Below the pieces are notes generated by a model. The model was not told where the DNA came from, did no database searches, and saw only the letters and a list, made by a program, of their open reading frames with translations. A stretch of DNA of 64,000 bases, from assembly GCF_001411555.2 (NCBI RefSeq), contig NC_049909.1, positions 9,803,485 to 9,867,484 on the forward strand, in the 5' to 3' direction. This DNA comes from Juglans regia. Its lineage: Eukaryota > Streptophyta > Magnoliopsida > Fagales > Juglandaceae. Below are positions 40,958 to 52,003 of this stretch, one piece after another. Both the position numbers and the translations under genes were made by a program. The first letter of the stretch is position 1. Each line of letters starts with the position of its first letter.

Positions 40958-42728
40958 TGTGGCACTTGCTTGTGTTTGGGCAAAAGCCACTATGCTGGAA
41001 TGTTGGCCTCTTGGGTCAAACACCCCTCGCACAATGTGAAAATGTAGCGTGTGCTCGCATGCTCAAGAAATGTATACAATTAATTTCCAGCTAAAATAAA
41101 ATAAAAAGGGCAGTTGTTAATTCTAACCGTACCAAAAAAAAATATAAACTTACATCACAAATTATTCATAAGCCACAAGTCTCCCAATCCCTGACATAAA
41201 AATAATACATTCATCCAAATTTAAAATCAAGCCAACTTATGACACTTGTTAAAGAGGCGGGAAAGACCCCAATCTTCATTGCTCAGGTGGAACCTTATGG
41301 TTCCATAGAGCAGAACCACACGGGGGGACACCACATTCAAATTTCAAAAATCTCAATAAATGAAACTAAGTCTAACATTCAAAATACAAGCAAGTGAAAA
41401 AAATATGGAATCATACAAAGTAGAAAATATAAAAAAATCATAACATTAGCAATTTTCCAAAACACAAGTGTACACATTTCTCATACAAGACACCACGCAC
41501 CCGAAAATTCCATTTTTCGGTTGAAAACCACCATTTCATTAAGGTATGCACCATGGTCTCTCCTATGGACCATCTGCACACACTGGCTCCCTTTGTCACA
41601 CCACGGGTAATGACCGTGCTTGTGACTTTGTAGCGAACGAGGCCCAGTTGGGTGCCTAGCGCTTGCATAACCAGTCATCATCTAACCTCCACCAGCAAAG
41701 GGGCCATGGAGTCGGTCCAAGGGCTTTACCGTCTCGCCCGAGCCCGTTGTCGCCTGTCGACAACCCAGGGAATGTCACTCTGTTTTTTGCACTCACAAGT
41801 GACTAGATGAGTTCTACCGAGATAATTCCTCATCTCGTCTTGGGGTCATGATACACATGCACCCAGAAAATAATCATTTGACAAAAAAAAAAAAAATACC
41901 AACAATTTTACCTATTTCGGTACTACGCAAATTCAGAGCACAATTACAACAGTGTTAATGAAGTGTAACAAATATAATGCAGACATCGTGCAACAGTTAA
42001 TAAGTGTATGGCATCACAACAACATTAATTATGAATAAAAAAAAAAAACAACTTTACAGCAAGTCAATTCCCAACATCACAACTCTGCAAATTTAATTCC
42101 CAACACTCCTTAAGGCCCTCGACCACAGACTCACATCCAACTACAATTTATTCCCAATGCTCCATAGGGCCCCCGGCCAATTCACAAATTCACATTCATC
42201 AGTACAAATCAAACCCAAAGCTTCACATAATTAATCTGACCACAAGTCACAATCAGAATGCACAAAACACAAGTTCATAATTTTCCCAACTACAGTTATT
42301 TTAAAAGCTAGTCTAAGAACCACTTATAGCGTGTAGGAAATCTTTTGGATGATCGAAGTGTCCCAAACACAGTGGCTAGTCGTAAGCATCACCTTCAACA
42401 ATGAGTCAGTGGTCCTTTGAGGCATCGTGTGGGTGTCTTGGGTAGAGAGAGGTCGTTTGTGCATGCTTAGTGGTTCTTGAGAGGTGGTTCACAGTGGTAT
42501 TTACAATGGAGGATGTGGTGACAATGGGGTGTACAAGGAGGCTTCAATCGAGTATGGTGGTGGGGTTTGTTGTAACAGTGGTGGCGGCTTGTGGCAGGCA
42601 ACTGGCAGCAGTTGGTGGTGGATGAGATATGAGAGACACATAGAGAATGGTTTGGGGTGTCTCAACATGGTATCACGACAAAAAGGGGAATCAGTGGCTA
42701 AGCTAGGCTTCCCTAGTGGTGCACGGTG

Positions 42729-42760
<32 letters not shown>

Positions 42761-43146
42761 CTGTGAGTTTCTCCATGGCTAAGGAATCACGAGAACACGG
42801 TGGGATGATAACAACGGTGGGACGAAGTTTACGGCGGATCCCTAGGAAAGAGAAACAAAGTGAGAGGAGGAGAGAGAATCCGAGAGAGAAAAGAGAGATC
42901 TAAGGGATAGAGGTTGAGATCGGAAAGAGCCCACCACGGCTAACGTTGAATGATGGGGCAAACGGTGGCAGAGGAGCTAAGAGAGAGATAGAGGTAATAG
43001 ATTTGAGAAAGAAAAATCGGTGGCAATTGGCGTGGGCAGGGAGGACGTGAAGCGACAACGAATCTGAATGGCTAGCTGAGATCCATGGCAGATCTGCCAG
43101 TTCATGAGGTACGACGACAATGGATGGTGGTGGCAACGCCAAAGCT

Positions 43147-43190
<44 letters not shown>

Positions 43191-43677
43191 CGACGACGAC
43201 GAGGAGAGGGCCAAGAAACTGAAGAGGGAGATAGTCAAAGGGGGTCTCTTCGCAAGGCTGTCGGGACTAAACAAGCGTCATGGGAAGGGCGGTCGGCACG
43301 ACATGGTTGTTACTGCGACTGTGAGCACTGCTCAACAACAAGCTTACTGTGAGTAGAGAGAGAGTGTGAGAGAGAAGGAGATGAATAGAGGAAGAACAAG
43401 GGAGATGGAGCGGAGGAGCTTATGGGCGAGGAAGGGCTATGGTTGTTAGACGGTGGCAAAGGAGGTAGTAGCAAGGCCACGGGTTACAGGGGAGAAAAGA
43501 GAAAGAGAAGCGTTGGGGGAGGGTGCAGCGTGCGGGAGAGAAGGGAGGGGAGAGAAGAAAAGATGAAGGAAAAGATTAGGCTTTGTGTGTTTTGGGTTCA
43601 AAACGACGTCGTTTTGGCGAGGCTGGGCTGGGCTTAACTATCCTAAGGGTCTTGGCTGAAATGGGTTGGGCTTCACA
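40958..43677 (-). repeat. Right (5') LTR of the LARD, 2720 bp
   Basis: Direct repeat of the left LTR. It includes GA microsatellites at 42729-42754 and 43147-43187. The plus-strand ORF at 42484-42903 and others follow the GA bias and are not genes. It ends ...GGGCTTCACA directly against the ttata duplication. Confidence 0.88.
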
Positions 43678-45249
43678 TTATACATCATATCTAGATAATT
43701 AATTGTTTGTAATATACCATCAATATATAAAGATAATAATATTACTTTATTATCATTTTTCATATGTATACGTAGTGATCTAGTGGACTCATTTCATATC
43801 TAATTTCTAAAATTGTCTAGTGAAACTTCAAGTACCATTGTCTTGAAGATTACTTAAGTTCATATAGTGACTTTTTCAACTTGTAGACTTTTTCTTCACG
43901 TTCTTAAATTTGGAATCCTTCTGGCTGAATAATAAAGATATCATCTTTTAATTGACCATTGAGAAAAATCATCTTTATATCTAACTGATGTAATTTCAAA
44001 TTGATCTTGATAACAATAAACATGATTATCCTTACAGATGTGAACTTCGCCACAGGCGAATAGGTATCCACAAAGTTTACGCCTGGTTGTTGAGTGTATC
44101 ATTTGGCCACTAATCTTGCTTTGTATCTTTCCAAACTTCCATCAACTTTAAATATTCTTCTAAGAACCCACTTGCAACCAATAACTTTTTTATCATTTGG
44201 AAGTTTGTTTTTTTGATACATAGGGGAGGGGCGATTCGATCATTGGTTCTCTTAGTGAGAAACCAAGGTGTTGCGAATTTATCCAAAGGATCTTGGCCTG
44301 TCCTTTGGAAGTTCAATTAACTCCCAAATGTTATTTTTATTAATAAATTCTAATTCATCTTTCATGACCTCAAGTGATTTATCTGAATCAATGTTATTGA
44401 TTGGCTCAGAAAAATTTCAAGATCATTTTCTAAATTCTCCAACTAGTATTTAAAGTATAATGATCTTGAAACAATATTGATGGTCATCTGGTTCTTTTAC
44501 TCACATTGTCTCCAACATCAATATCAAAAATTGATTTTGATCTGACTTTTTTTTTATATTTATTAGTCTGTATCCGAGTAACGTCAAGATTTTCACTATC
44601 ATATTCTATAGAGATTTGTTGATTTTCATGATCAATTAATAAATCTATCTAATCAACTAGAATATTTAGTTCTGTATTTTTCAAGAAAATTACATTTCTA
44701 CTTTCTATCAATCCTCGATCAGAGTGGTAAAATATGTAGCCACTTCCGTTCTCTACATATTCGATAAACTTACATTCTCAAGTTTTACTTTTCAATTTAT
44801 TCCTTAATGGTCTTGGGATGAGCAATTGTACCTTACAATCCCACACTTTGAGTTACACTTGTAACTCAAGTTAATTCACGAGGTTTTTTAAACTCACCGG
44901 TCACACGAAATACGTTCAAGATCATCATTAGGACCATCATACTTGCCAACCATCGATGAAATGAACAATCCAACTAATTGGGAGATAATCAATATATTCC
45001 TTTTCAGGAGCGATTCATCCTTCCCGAACGTAGCATTCAACTCTCCAAAAAAGAGCATTGGGATGGTCTTAGCTCTTGAATATTCATAAAATAAAAATAA
45101 AATTTTCAAATTGTATCTCTTCGAAAGCAATAGTGAAGTTAAAGAAATAAATCAACTAATCGTTTGAATCCTTGTTTCAAAGTCTCTAAATTATATGCCC
45201 TTTGGCATCAGTTAGATACCACTCTGAAAGAGATAGAATTCCAACATTT
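43678..45249 (-). pseudogene. Copia pol, N-terminal part (integrase end and RT start), decayed
   Basis: Minus-strand fragments give integrase C-terminal sequence (GSGYIFYHSDRGLIESRNV near 44700-44755), then Copia RT (GCKWVLR-type start near 44170, ERYKARLVAK near 44120, VNFVDTYSPVAKFTSVR near 44050-44085, LHQLDIKMIFLNGQL near 43970). Reading stops at 43683 against the LARD. Joined across the LARD with one ttata copy removed, RT continues in order into 35394. Gag and most integrase are gone. A primer-site-like GTGGTATC near 45218 and a stub starting TGTTGG at 45246 mark the truncated 5' end. Confidence 0.75.
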
Positions 45250-46162
45250 TGTTAGGACCTACGGGCCAAGGGACAGTCTCAGGTAGACGATATCTATGGG
45301 GCGCAGGCCTCCCAAAAGGTAACGAAGGCATGCAAGGGTTTCCTCGAGCCAGATGAAGATTGGCCCACAAGTGCAAAAGCATAAGGGAGCTTGACTACAA
45401 AACCTTGGATGGCTAATATAAACAAGTAGACAAATATGAATATATGTGGTATCAGGGGCCAAGAGGATGAATAGGCACACTAGAATTGAGACACGGCCCA
45501 GACTCCTACAGGAGGCAGCAGTAATGTAAGGGGATTTTCCCCCACTTCATAGGCCCATTGGGCCTTGGCTTAATACCCAACCCTAGGGTTCGAAGATCAC
45601 CCATGAAGCAAGAAGCCCATAAGGAAAAGTAATCAAGTGGCTCACGGGATAGACCTGCAGGACATTGCTCAGCCACACCCTAGTCATGGGGACTTGCATA
45701 GGGCGTAGCGAGAAATACGAAGAACCCTCGATCCTTTGACATTGGAACATCAACGGACCACCAAAGATAAAGCAAATCAGGAGACCACGCCGTATTCATG
45801 GTGCCACTACCTTAACTGCACGCAACAATAATGACGCCGTCGCAGAGCCATGCTTCATTAAAAGACTCTAACAAAAGAAACGATATTGAAGGAATGGACT
45901 CCATAGGGACATACAATATTTGTCCCCTCCCCAGACCATGGTATAAATAGCAACTCTCAAGTACGAGAAATTGTCTTTGATCCCTAGACTCTATCACTTA
46001 TTTTCAAACTTCTAAGAGAATTTACTAACTTTGGCATTGGAGACTCCCTAGCCCCAAGGCCACTCTCTCCCAATTGCCTTCCTCACTACTTTTGTAGCCC
46101 AAGTCCTGAAGACCTAAGTTGCTGGAAACTGGCCCAAAAGCGTATGAAACACGACGTTAACA
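45250..46162 (+). repeat. 5' LTR of the Tat-type element (913 bp)
   Basis: Starts TGTTAGGACC and ends CGTTAACA. The following tagctccgtctgtggga (46164-46180) differs by two bases from the common Tat/Athila-like primer site tggcgccgtctgtggga. A tataaatag box lies at 45941-45949. The LTR contains a plastid-like 16S rRNA fragment at 45457-45540. Confidence 0.75.
45457..45540 (+). pseudogene. Fragment of organellar-type 16S rRNA inside the LTR
   Basis: Positions 45488-45522 match the near-universal small-subunit rRNA segment that contains the 338-region primer site, with one difference (a for g in cctacaggaggcagcag). The preceding bases, aagaggatgaataggcacac, still resemble the rRNA sequence gagaggatgatcagccacac that comes just before it in 16S rRNA, and the following ggggattttcc resembles ggggaattttcc. 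The CCCAGACTCC form fits plastid 16S rather than plant mitochondrial 18S. Only about 85 bases of a roughly 1.5-kb rRNA are present, so it cannot function. It is on the plus strand, in the sense of the LTR. Confidence 0.8.
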
Positions 46163-46599
46163 GTAGCTCCGTCTGTGGGATCATTATAGATCTTGCGTGT
46201 ATTTCGTATGCCTGCGACAACCTGTTTTAAACAACTCAAAGGCTCACCAATAGTGCTAATGAGCATGGAAACTGACCAGTGAAAGAACCAAACTCCCAAG
46301 ATTGAAGGGGATGCCACGGAAGAAAGATGGAAACACTCTTGTGAAGATATACATCCGAATGGCGGGGTAAGCACGGTGTGGCCTATGGTGGATGATTACA
46401 CCTTGCCACCACCTCCCAACTGTGCACCAGCCAAAGGTAAGGTTTGAGATGAGTAGAGGCTCAGAAAGGTGAAACCAAATGAGCCTTTGGAACTCGTCCC
46501 CCTCAACCCGGACTGACCAGAAGCAATGGTGAGGATTGGGAGTGAAATGACACTTGAGGTACGGAGTGCCATGAAGTAACTCCTCACTAAGCACCAAGA

Positions 46600-47530
46600 T
46601 GTATTTGCCTAAAGCCAAGAGGACATGCCCAGAACACCCCCGAAATCATACACCACAGCCTTAGCGTAGACCCAAAGACCCAAGGAGTGAGGCAGAAATG
46701 CCAAAGCGTCAGTGCAGAAAAGAACTTCGCCATAACTAAGGAAGTGGATCGCCTGCTAGCCGCTTGATTCATTCGAGAAGCCCACTTCAATAACTATCCA
46801 ATATGGTACTCGTAAAGAAGTCAAATGGAAAATGGAGAACGTACGTTGAATTTACCGACCTCAATAAAGCCTGTCTGAAAGATAGCTTCCCACTTCCTCG
46901 CATATACCTGATTGTCGACTCCACATCGGGCCACCATATGCTTAGCTCATGGATGCCTATTATGGATATAACTAGATTCGCATGAACCCCGAGGACGAAG
47001 AGAAGACTTCATTCATCACTTACAGAGGCATGTTTGTATTGTTACACAACGATGCCTTTTGGGCTTAAGAATGCAGGTGCGACCTACCAGCAGCTAGTCA
47101 ACCACATGTTCAAAAATCAAATAGGAAGAAACATTGAGGTCTATGTGAACAACATGTTGGTTAAGAGTGGGACCCTGGAACAACACCTTAACGACTTGAA
47201 TGAGACTTTTGCAATACTAAGGTAGTACCAAATGAAGTTAAATTCGGCAAAGTGTGCCTTCGGTGTTGGATCGGGGAAGTTCTTAGGATCCATGGTGTCA
47301 GAACGCAGAACCAAAGCCAACCTCAAGAATGTGGAGCTCATCCTTAAAATGGCCCAACCGCGAATCATAAACGAGGTGCAAAGGCTGGCCGGGCGAGTGG
47401 CAGCTCTCAACAAGTTCGTGTTAAGATCCACCGTCAAGTGCCTACCTTTCTTCAAGGCCCTGCGAAAGGCACAGGTATGGGACGGCGAGTGCACCTAGCA
47501 TTCGAAGCTCTCAAGAAGTACCTCACGAGC
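46600..47530 (+). pseudogene. Tat-type Gypsy reverse transcriptase, decayed
   Basis: Frameshifted fragments cover the whole RT: DVFA near 46587 and LLAA near 46756, then VLVKKSNGKWRTYVEF near 46805-46850, DLNKACLKDSFPLPRI near 46860-46905, PFGLKNAGATYQQLVNHMF near 47053-47110, the catalytic site as VYVNNMLVKS near 47138-47167, and KCAFGVGSGKFLGSMVS near 47250-47300. The catalytic YVDD box reads YVNN, so both metal-binding aspartates are lost. In-frame stops occur at 46766 and elsewhere. Confidence 0.85.
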
Positions 47531-47559
47531 CCCCCACTCCTCAGCCAACCTTAGTGTGG

Positions 47560-48440
47560 GGAGACATTGACCCTGTACCTAGCAGTCTCCCCCCAAGCTG
47601 CCTCCTCAGCATTAGTGCATGAAAAGAATGGAGTCCAGAGGCATGTCTATTACACCAGCCGAGCATATTGTGGGGCCGAAGCTAGATACCCCCGTATAGA
47701 ACAACTGGCATTTGCGCTGGTAGTAACCACGCACAAGCAACGCCCATACTTCCAAGCTCACCCAGTAAAAGTCCTCATAGAAACCCTCTTAAAAAAGATA
47801 TTGCAACGATCGGACGCCTCAGGTTGGCTCATGCACTGGGCAGTGAAACTGAGTGAATTTGACATCGGCTATGCACCACAAAACACCATCAAGGGACAAG
47901 TGATGGCAGACTTCATTGTTGAATTTATCGGTTTCCCGACAGAGAACGATCATGCACCTCATTTGAAGCCCTGGTAACTATTCCCTGATAGCTTATCTTG
48001 TCGGGCTAGAGGGGGAATGAGAGTGCACATCATTACATCCGAAGGAGAGGAGTACAATTACGCCATCAAATTGGCGTTCAAAATGAAGAAATGAGACGAA
48101 GTACGAAGGGCTGCTTTCAAAACTGGCAGTGGCTAGGTCTCTGGGTGCCACTGAAATTGAGGTACGGGCCGACTCTTAGGTGGCGGTCAATCAAGTGCGA
48201 GGGGAATTTGCTATAACAAGTGAAAAATAGAAAAGTACTTAGCACTAGTAAAGGCCGAGCGCCCCCATTTCAAGTACTTTCAGATTCAGTAGGTGCCGAG
48301 GGAAAAACATCAGAAGACAAAAAAAGTTGGCGCATGGTGTCGGGACAGGAAGACTCCCCTTGCCAGAATAGACAGTCATCCAAACCGTGGAAGTACCCAC
48401 TGTAGGGATCGAGGTAATGGAAATACGGTCAAGAGCCCCA
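47560..48440 (+). pseudogene. Two RNase H domains of the Tat element, decayed
   Basis: The ORF at 47567-47977 is the Gypsy RNase H (LYLAVSPQAASSALV, then YYTSRA, YPRIEQLAFALV, and the tail ending QVMADFIVEF). It is followed by a second RNase H in broken frames: VHIITSEGEEYNYAIKLAF near 48028-48085, EIEVRADS-like near 48150-48180, VNQVRGEF near 48187, and KYFQIQ near 48270. Two RNase H units in this order mark the Tat lineage. Confidence 0.8.
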
Positions 48441-48559
48441 GACTGGGCAGAGGATACTCCGGTACTTGGAAACCAATGAGGTGCCCAAAGACAGACGCGA
48501 AGCCAGGAAGATTAGAAATAGAGCAGCACACTACACTCTAATCGAGGGAATTCTATATC

Positions 48560-49280
48560 AGAGGGGCCACTAGGAGCCTTTTTTTAGGTGCATCTCCCCT
48601 GAAAAAGTGCAGTATGTGTTGGCAGAAATACATGAAGGGATCTGCGGTAGTCACTCAAGAGGAAAGGTGCTGGTCATGAAAGTAATGAGGGCGGGTATTA
48701 CTGGCCCCGAGCCCTGCGAGATGCCTAGGAGTATGCGCGGAAATGCTGAAAGTGCCAAGAATATGCCAAGGCTCCCCACTGCCCACCGAAAGAATTAATG
48801 TCGATCGCGTTGCCTTGACCTTTCGCCCCATGGAGAATTGACCTGGACATCCCACTTTTATCTGACAAGGGGGGAAGTAAAGTTTATGGTAGTAGTTGTG
48901 GACTACTTCACTAAGTGGGTCGAGGCCGAGGCCTTAGCAACCATCATGGAGAACAACATCACGCGATTCCTATGGAAGACGGTGGTTTGTAGGTTTGGCA
49001 TCCCGTGCGCTATCGTATCAGATAACGGGAGACAGTTTGATTCCGATCACTACTGTAATTGGTGCCAGGAATTAGGGATTGATTTCCGGTACTCATCCTG
49101 AGGACACCTCCAGTCTAATGAGCAAGTGGAGGCGACCAACAAAACACTGATGGGAATACTCAAGAAGCAACTTGACGACAGAAAGAGGGTGTGGGCAGAG
49201 GAACTTTTTGTTGTCTTGTGGGCCAACCAGGTCACAGTGAAAATGCTGACTGGGGAAACTCTCTTCACCCTCACTTAGGT
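48560..49280 (+). pseudogene. Integrase of the Tat element, decayed
   Basis: Contains a zinc-binding region with a HEGICGSHSRG motif near 48630-48665 and the catalytic core: VVVDYFTKWVEAEAL near 48890-48935, GIPCAIVSDNGRQF near 49000-49037 (second Asp), and NEQVEATNKTLMGILKKQL near 49118-49173 (Glu). A TGA at 49099 and other stops break it. Downstream fragments up to 49270 fit the end of the core domain. Confidence 0.85.
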
Positions 49281-49529
49281 CACGAGGCGATGCCGCCAGT
49301 TCTGAATACCCACCTACAAAGTTCAGTACTTCGAGCAAACATCCAATGATAGGCGGCTGGAGGAACAACTTGATTTGTTGGAAGAAGTAAAACTGGAGGT
49401 CGAGATAAGAACCGCGACCAACAAAAGGAGGGCAGAGCGATGCTTCAACAAGCGAGTGCGCTCGAGAACAAGCGGGAGCAGGAGTCCAGTTGTAAACTGC
49501 CCGAATGACTTACCTCCGCACAGGATACC

Positions 49530-51100
49530 ATAGGGAAATGTAGGCCAAAATGTTGCCTTGTCCCTCCCACGGAGGAGAGCGGGATCAGCCCCACGGCTAC
49601 CCAAACTACTTATCCCAGCCTCTGTTGCAATGAAGTGTAGGATCAACGCTAGCTTGACCTAAATTTACCCTTCCCTGAGATGTCAATGGGCAGGAGCGGG
49701 TCCAGCCCCAAACTATCTTAACAACCTACCTCCCCACGAAGGATGATAGGTGAGCAGACGGCTCATCCTCCTCGTCCAAGAGAGCGGGATCAGCCCCCCG
49801 GCGGCCCAAATAACTTACCCCGACCCCCATTGCGGTGAAGGAGCGGACCAACCACATCGCTATCCAAATTACCTTCTCTGCGGGATACCAGAGGGAAAGA
49901 TAGGTCTAAAGGTTGTCTTATCTCTTCTGTAACAGAGTAACGGCCAATCCTCTGCTACCCGAAGGAAAAAGATTTACCCTCCTCGTAAGTGTCAACAGGC
50001 GGGAGCAAGTCTAGTTACAAACTGCCAGAACGACTTAGCTCCCCATGAGTACCAAAGGGAAAGATAGGCCGAAAGGTTGTCTTGTCCCTCCCATGGCAGA
50101 GAGCGGGATTAGCCACACGGCTACCCGAACAACTTACCTCAGCCTCTGCTGCAAAGAAGTACGCCAGCTTGACCCAAACTTATCATTTCCTGCGGTGTCA
50201 ACGAGTGGGAGCGGGTCCAGATACAAATTACCCTAACAACCTACCTCCCGCAAGGAACAAATGGATGGGTTAAGCCAAAGGCCGCCTTGTCCCTCCCGCG
50301 AATGAGAGCGGGACCAGCTCTGAGGCTGCCCAAATACTTACCCCAACTCCCATTGTGGCGAAGGAGTAGACCAGCCACATCGCTATCAGAATTACTTCCT
50401 GGGGGGAAAAGGAGCGGTCTGACTTGAGGCATTCCGACCCCTCCCCAATGGAGTGTGGGTAGTCCTCAACTTCTCAAAAATGAAGATTTACCTTACTCAT
50501 AAGCGTCAACAGGCAGAAGTGGGTCCAGATACAGATTGCCCAAACAACTTATCTCCTAGCGGGTTACCAGAGGGAAAGGTAGGCCGAAAGGTTGCCTTGT
50601 CCCTCCCGCAACGGAGAGCAGGACCAGCTTCACGGCTACCCAAATAACTTATCCCAACCTCCGCTACGACTAAGTGTGGATTCAATGCCAGCCTCATCCA
50701 AACTTATCATTTCCTGTGGTGTCAATAAGCGGGAGCGGATCTAGATACTGACTGTCCGAACTACCTACCTCCCGCGAGGAACAAAGGGATAGGTTAAGCT
50801 AAAGGCTGCCTTATCCTTCTCGCGAAGGAGAGCGGGTCTAGCCCCGAGGCTGCCCGAACACTTACCCTGACCCACGCTGCAATGAAAGAGAAAACCAGCA
50901 GCATAGATATCCGAATTCCCTCCCCGGGGAACAAAACGACAGTTTGGTGTGAGGCATTCCGACCTCTCCCTGACGAAGTGTGGGCCGAGTCTATTGACCA
51001 CCCAAATACTGCACCAAAGAACACGAACATCAGAAACACAAGCGTCGGCAGCACGGACATCAGCGACTTGGCAGAAAATGATAAACACATTATGACATAG
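49530..51100 (+). repeat. Higher-order tandem repeat, about 520-bp period, three copies
   Basis: The motif agcggg[ag]tcagcc and its neighbours recur at about 49575, 49781, 50101, 50305, 50614 and 50829. Alternate members are spaced 513-526 bp, and within each 520-bp unit two related sub-blocks are about 205 and 315 bp apart. Another marker, caacctacctcccgc plus aaggaac, recurs near 49725, 50240 and 50760, again 520 bp apart. The ORFs in it are repeat artefacts. The array lies between integrase and the lost 3' LTR of the Tat element. Confidence 0.85.
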
Positions 51101-51890
51101 GCTAGGAAGCCCAGGTTTTCCAACCAGGGATTAAACACGAAATGCTAACGGAGAATGATGGGTCCAGTTCCAATCTTTCGGGATAGCTTACCTCTCCACG
51201 GACCAAGGAGACGGGCCGAGCCAGAGGCCGCCTTGTCTCCCCGTGGTGGAGAGCAGGATCAACCCCACAGCTACTCGAAGAATTGATCTCGGCCATCATC
51301 GAAGCAAAGAGCAGCCTGGCCTCCTCTCCCCCGAGGAGGCAGTTGGAATTCCAGCGGCACGTCTTAACTCTTAGGGGAGGAACTCCATCCCCTCAGTCGA
51401 CAGTGATGGGCGAAGGCCAACGAACATTGATAGCGCTTTTGTTCTTTTCTTTCAATTACGTATAGAAGTAAAGCACATCAACACAAAATGGAAGAACAAA
51501 AGGACTAGGCGGGGTAAAGCATGTTTGAAAGACAAACGAAAAAAAGAGGAAATCGGCGTAAGAAGAAGGCGAAGAGACATTGGCCTCGATAGACAGTCGT
51601 TAAAAGCCTCGAGAGAATAGCTACTGAATAAAGTCAGACAAAAACAACATGGGTAGGAAAGTCGTCGGCCTGCAGGGTCGTCAGGAATAGGCTAGGCGTC
51701 GGTGGGGTGGACCATGGGGCCTTAGGTGGTGAAAACACCCCCACGTAACACCGAGCCCATAACCTCCTGCGACAAAACCCTCAGGCTGCCATAAAAAGAA
51801 GAGGACGAAAGAAAACAATAGAGAAAAAAAATACTCAGAGACAAATAGTTGGGCACAACAAAATATAAGGTAATATCATTAATCATCACA
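51101..51890 (+). other. Rest of the Tat 3' spacer
   Basis: Non-coding, moderately GC-rich sequence following the 520-bp array. Its first part (51150-51300) contains one more degenerate version of the array motif. It belongs to the element by position. No LTR similarity to 45250-46162 was found. Confidence 0.5.
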
Positions 51891-52003
51891 AGTTACAACA
51901 TGAAGCCGCAGAGCTACAAAAAAAAAGTTACAATATGAAGCCACAAAGTTACAAAGAACCAGTTACAATATGAAGCCGTAGAGCTACAAAGAACAAGTTA
52001 CCC
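51891..52003 (+). repeat. 35-bp tandem repeat at the truncated end of the Tat element
   Basis: Units of agttacaatatgaagcc followed by gtagagctacaaagaac begin at 51891, 51926, 51961 and 51996, an exact 35-bp spacing. The fourth unit is cut after agttac at the junction with the opposite-strand Gypsy element. Confidence 0.9.

Larger units (their letters stand above)
35395..43677 (-). mobile_element. Non-coding LTR retrotransposon (LARD type) nested in Copia
   Basis: All structural parts are visible on the minus strand: 5' LTR 43677-40958, primer-binding site TGGTATCATAGC (40955-40944) two bases inside it and close to the initiator tRNA-Met match TGGTATCAGAGC, internal region 40957-38092, polypurine tract (AAGGGGGGGG-type, about 38092-38105), and 3' LTR 38091-35395. 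Both LTRs are TGTGGCAC...GGGCTTCACA on the plus strand. The 5-bp duplication ttata is exact at 35390-35394 and 43678-43682. No gag, protease, RT or integrase domain is found in the 2.9-kb interior, so it must have been mobilised in trans. ORFs in the LTRs are products of GA/CT-rich tracts. Confidence 0.88.
45250..52003 (+). mobile_element. Ty3/Gypsy element of Tat type, 3' truncated
   Basis: Order on the plus strand: 5' LTR 45250-46162, primer-binding site, shortened leader, reverse transcriptase, RNase H, a second (archaeal-type) RNase H, integrase, and a 3' spacer with tandem repeats. Dual RNase H and repeat-bearing 3' spacers are known hallmarks of the Tat/Ogre branch. Gag and protease are deleted, since only about 640 bp separate the primer site from RT. 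No second copy of the LTR occurs to the right; sequence changes at about 52003 into an opposite-strand Gypsy element, so the 3' LTR is lost. Many stops show it is dead. Confidence 0.8.

Noticed and set aside
45457..45540. A functional 16S rRNA gene
   Set aside because: Only about 85 bases are similar to rRNA; neither side continues the gene.
46803..49368. An intact Gypsy polyprotein
   Set aside because: RT, RNase H and integrase motifs are spread over several frames with stops, and the RT catalytic box reads YVNN. It is a dead copy.
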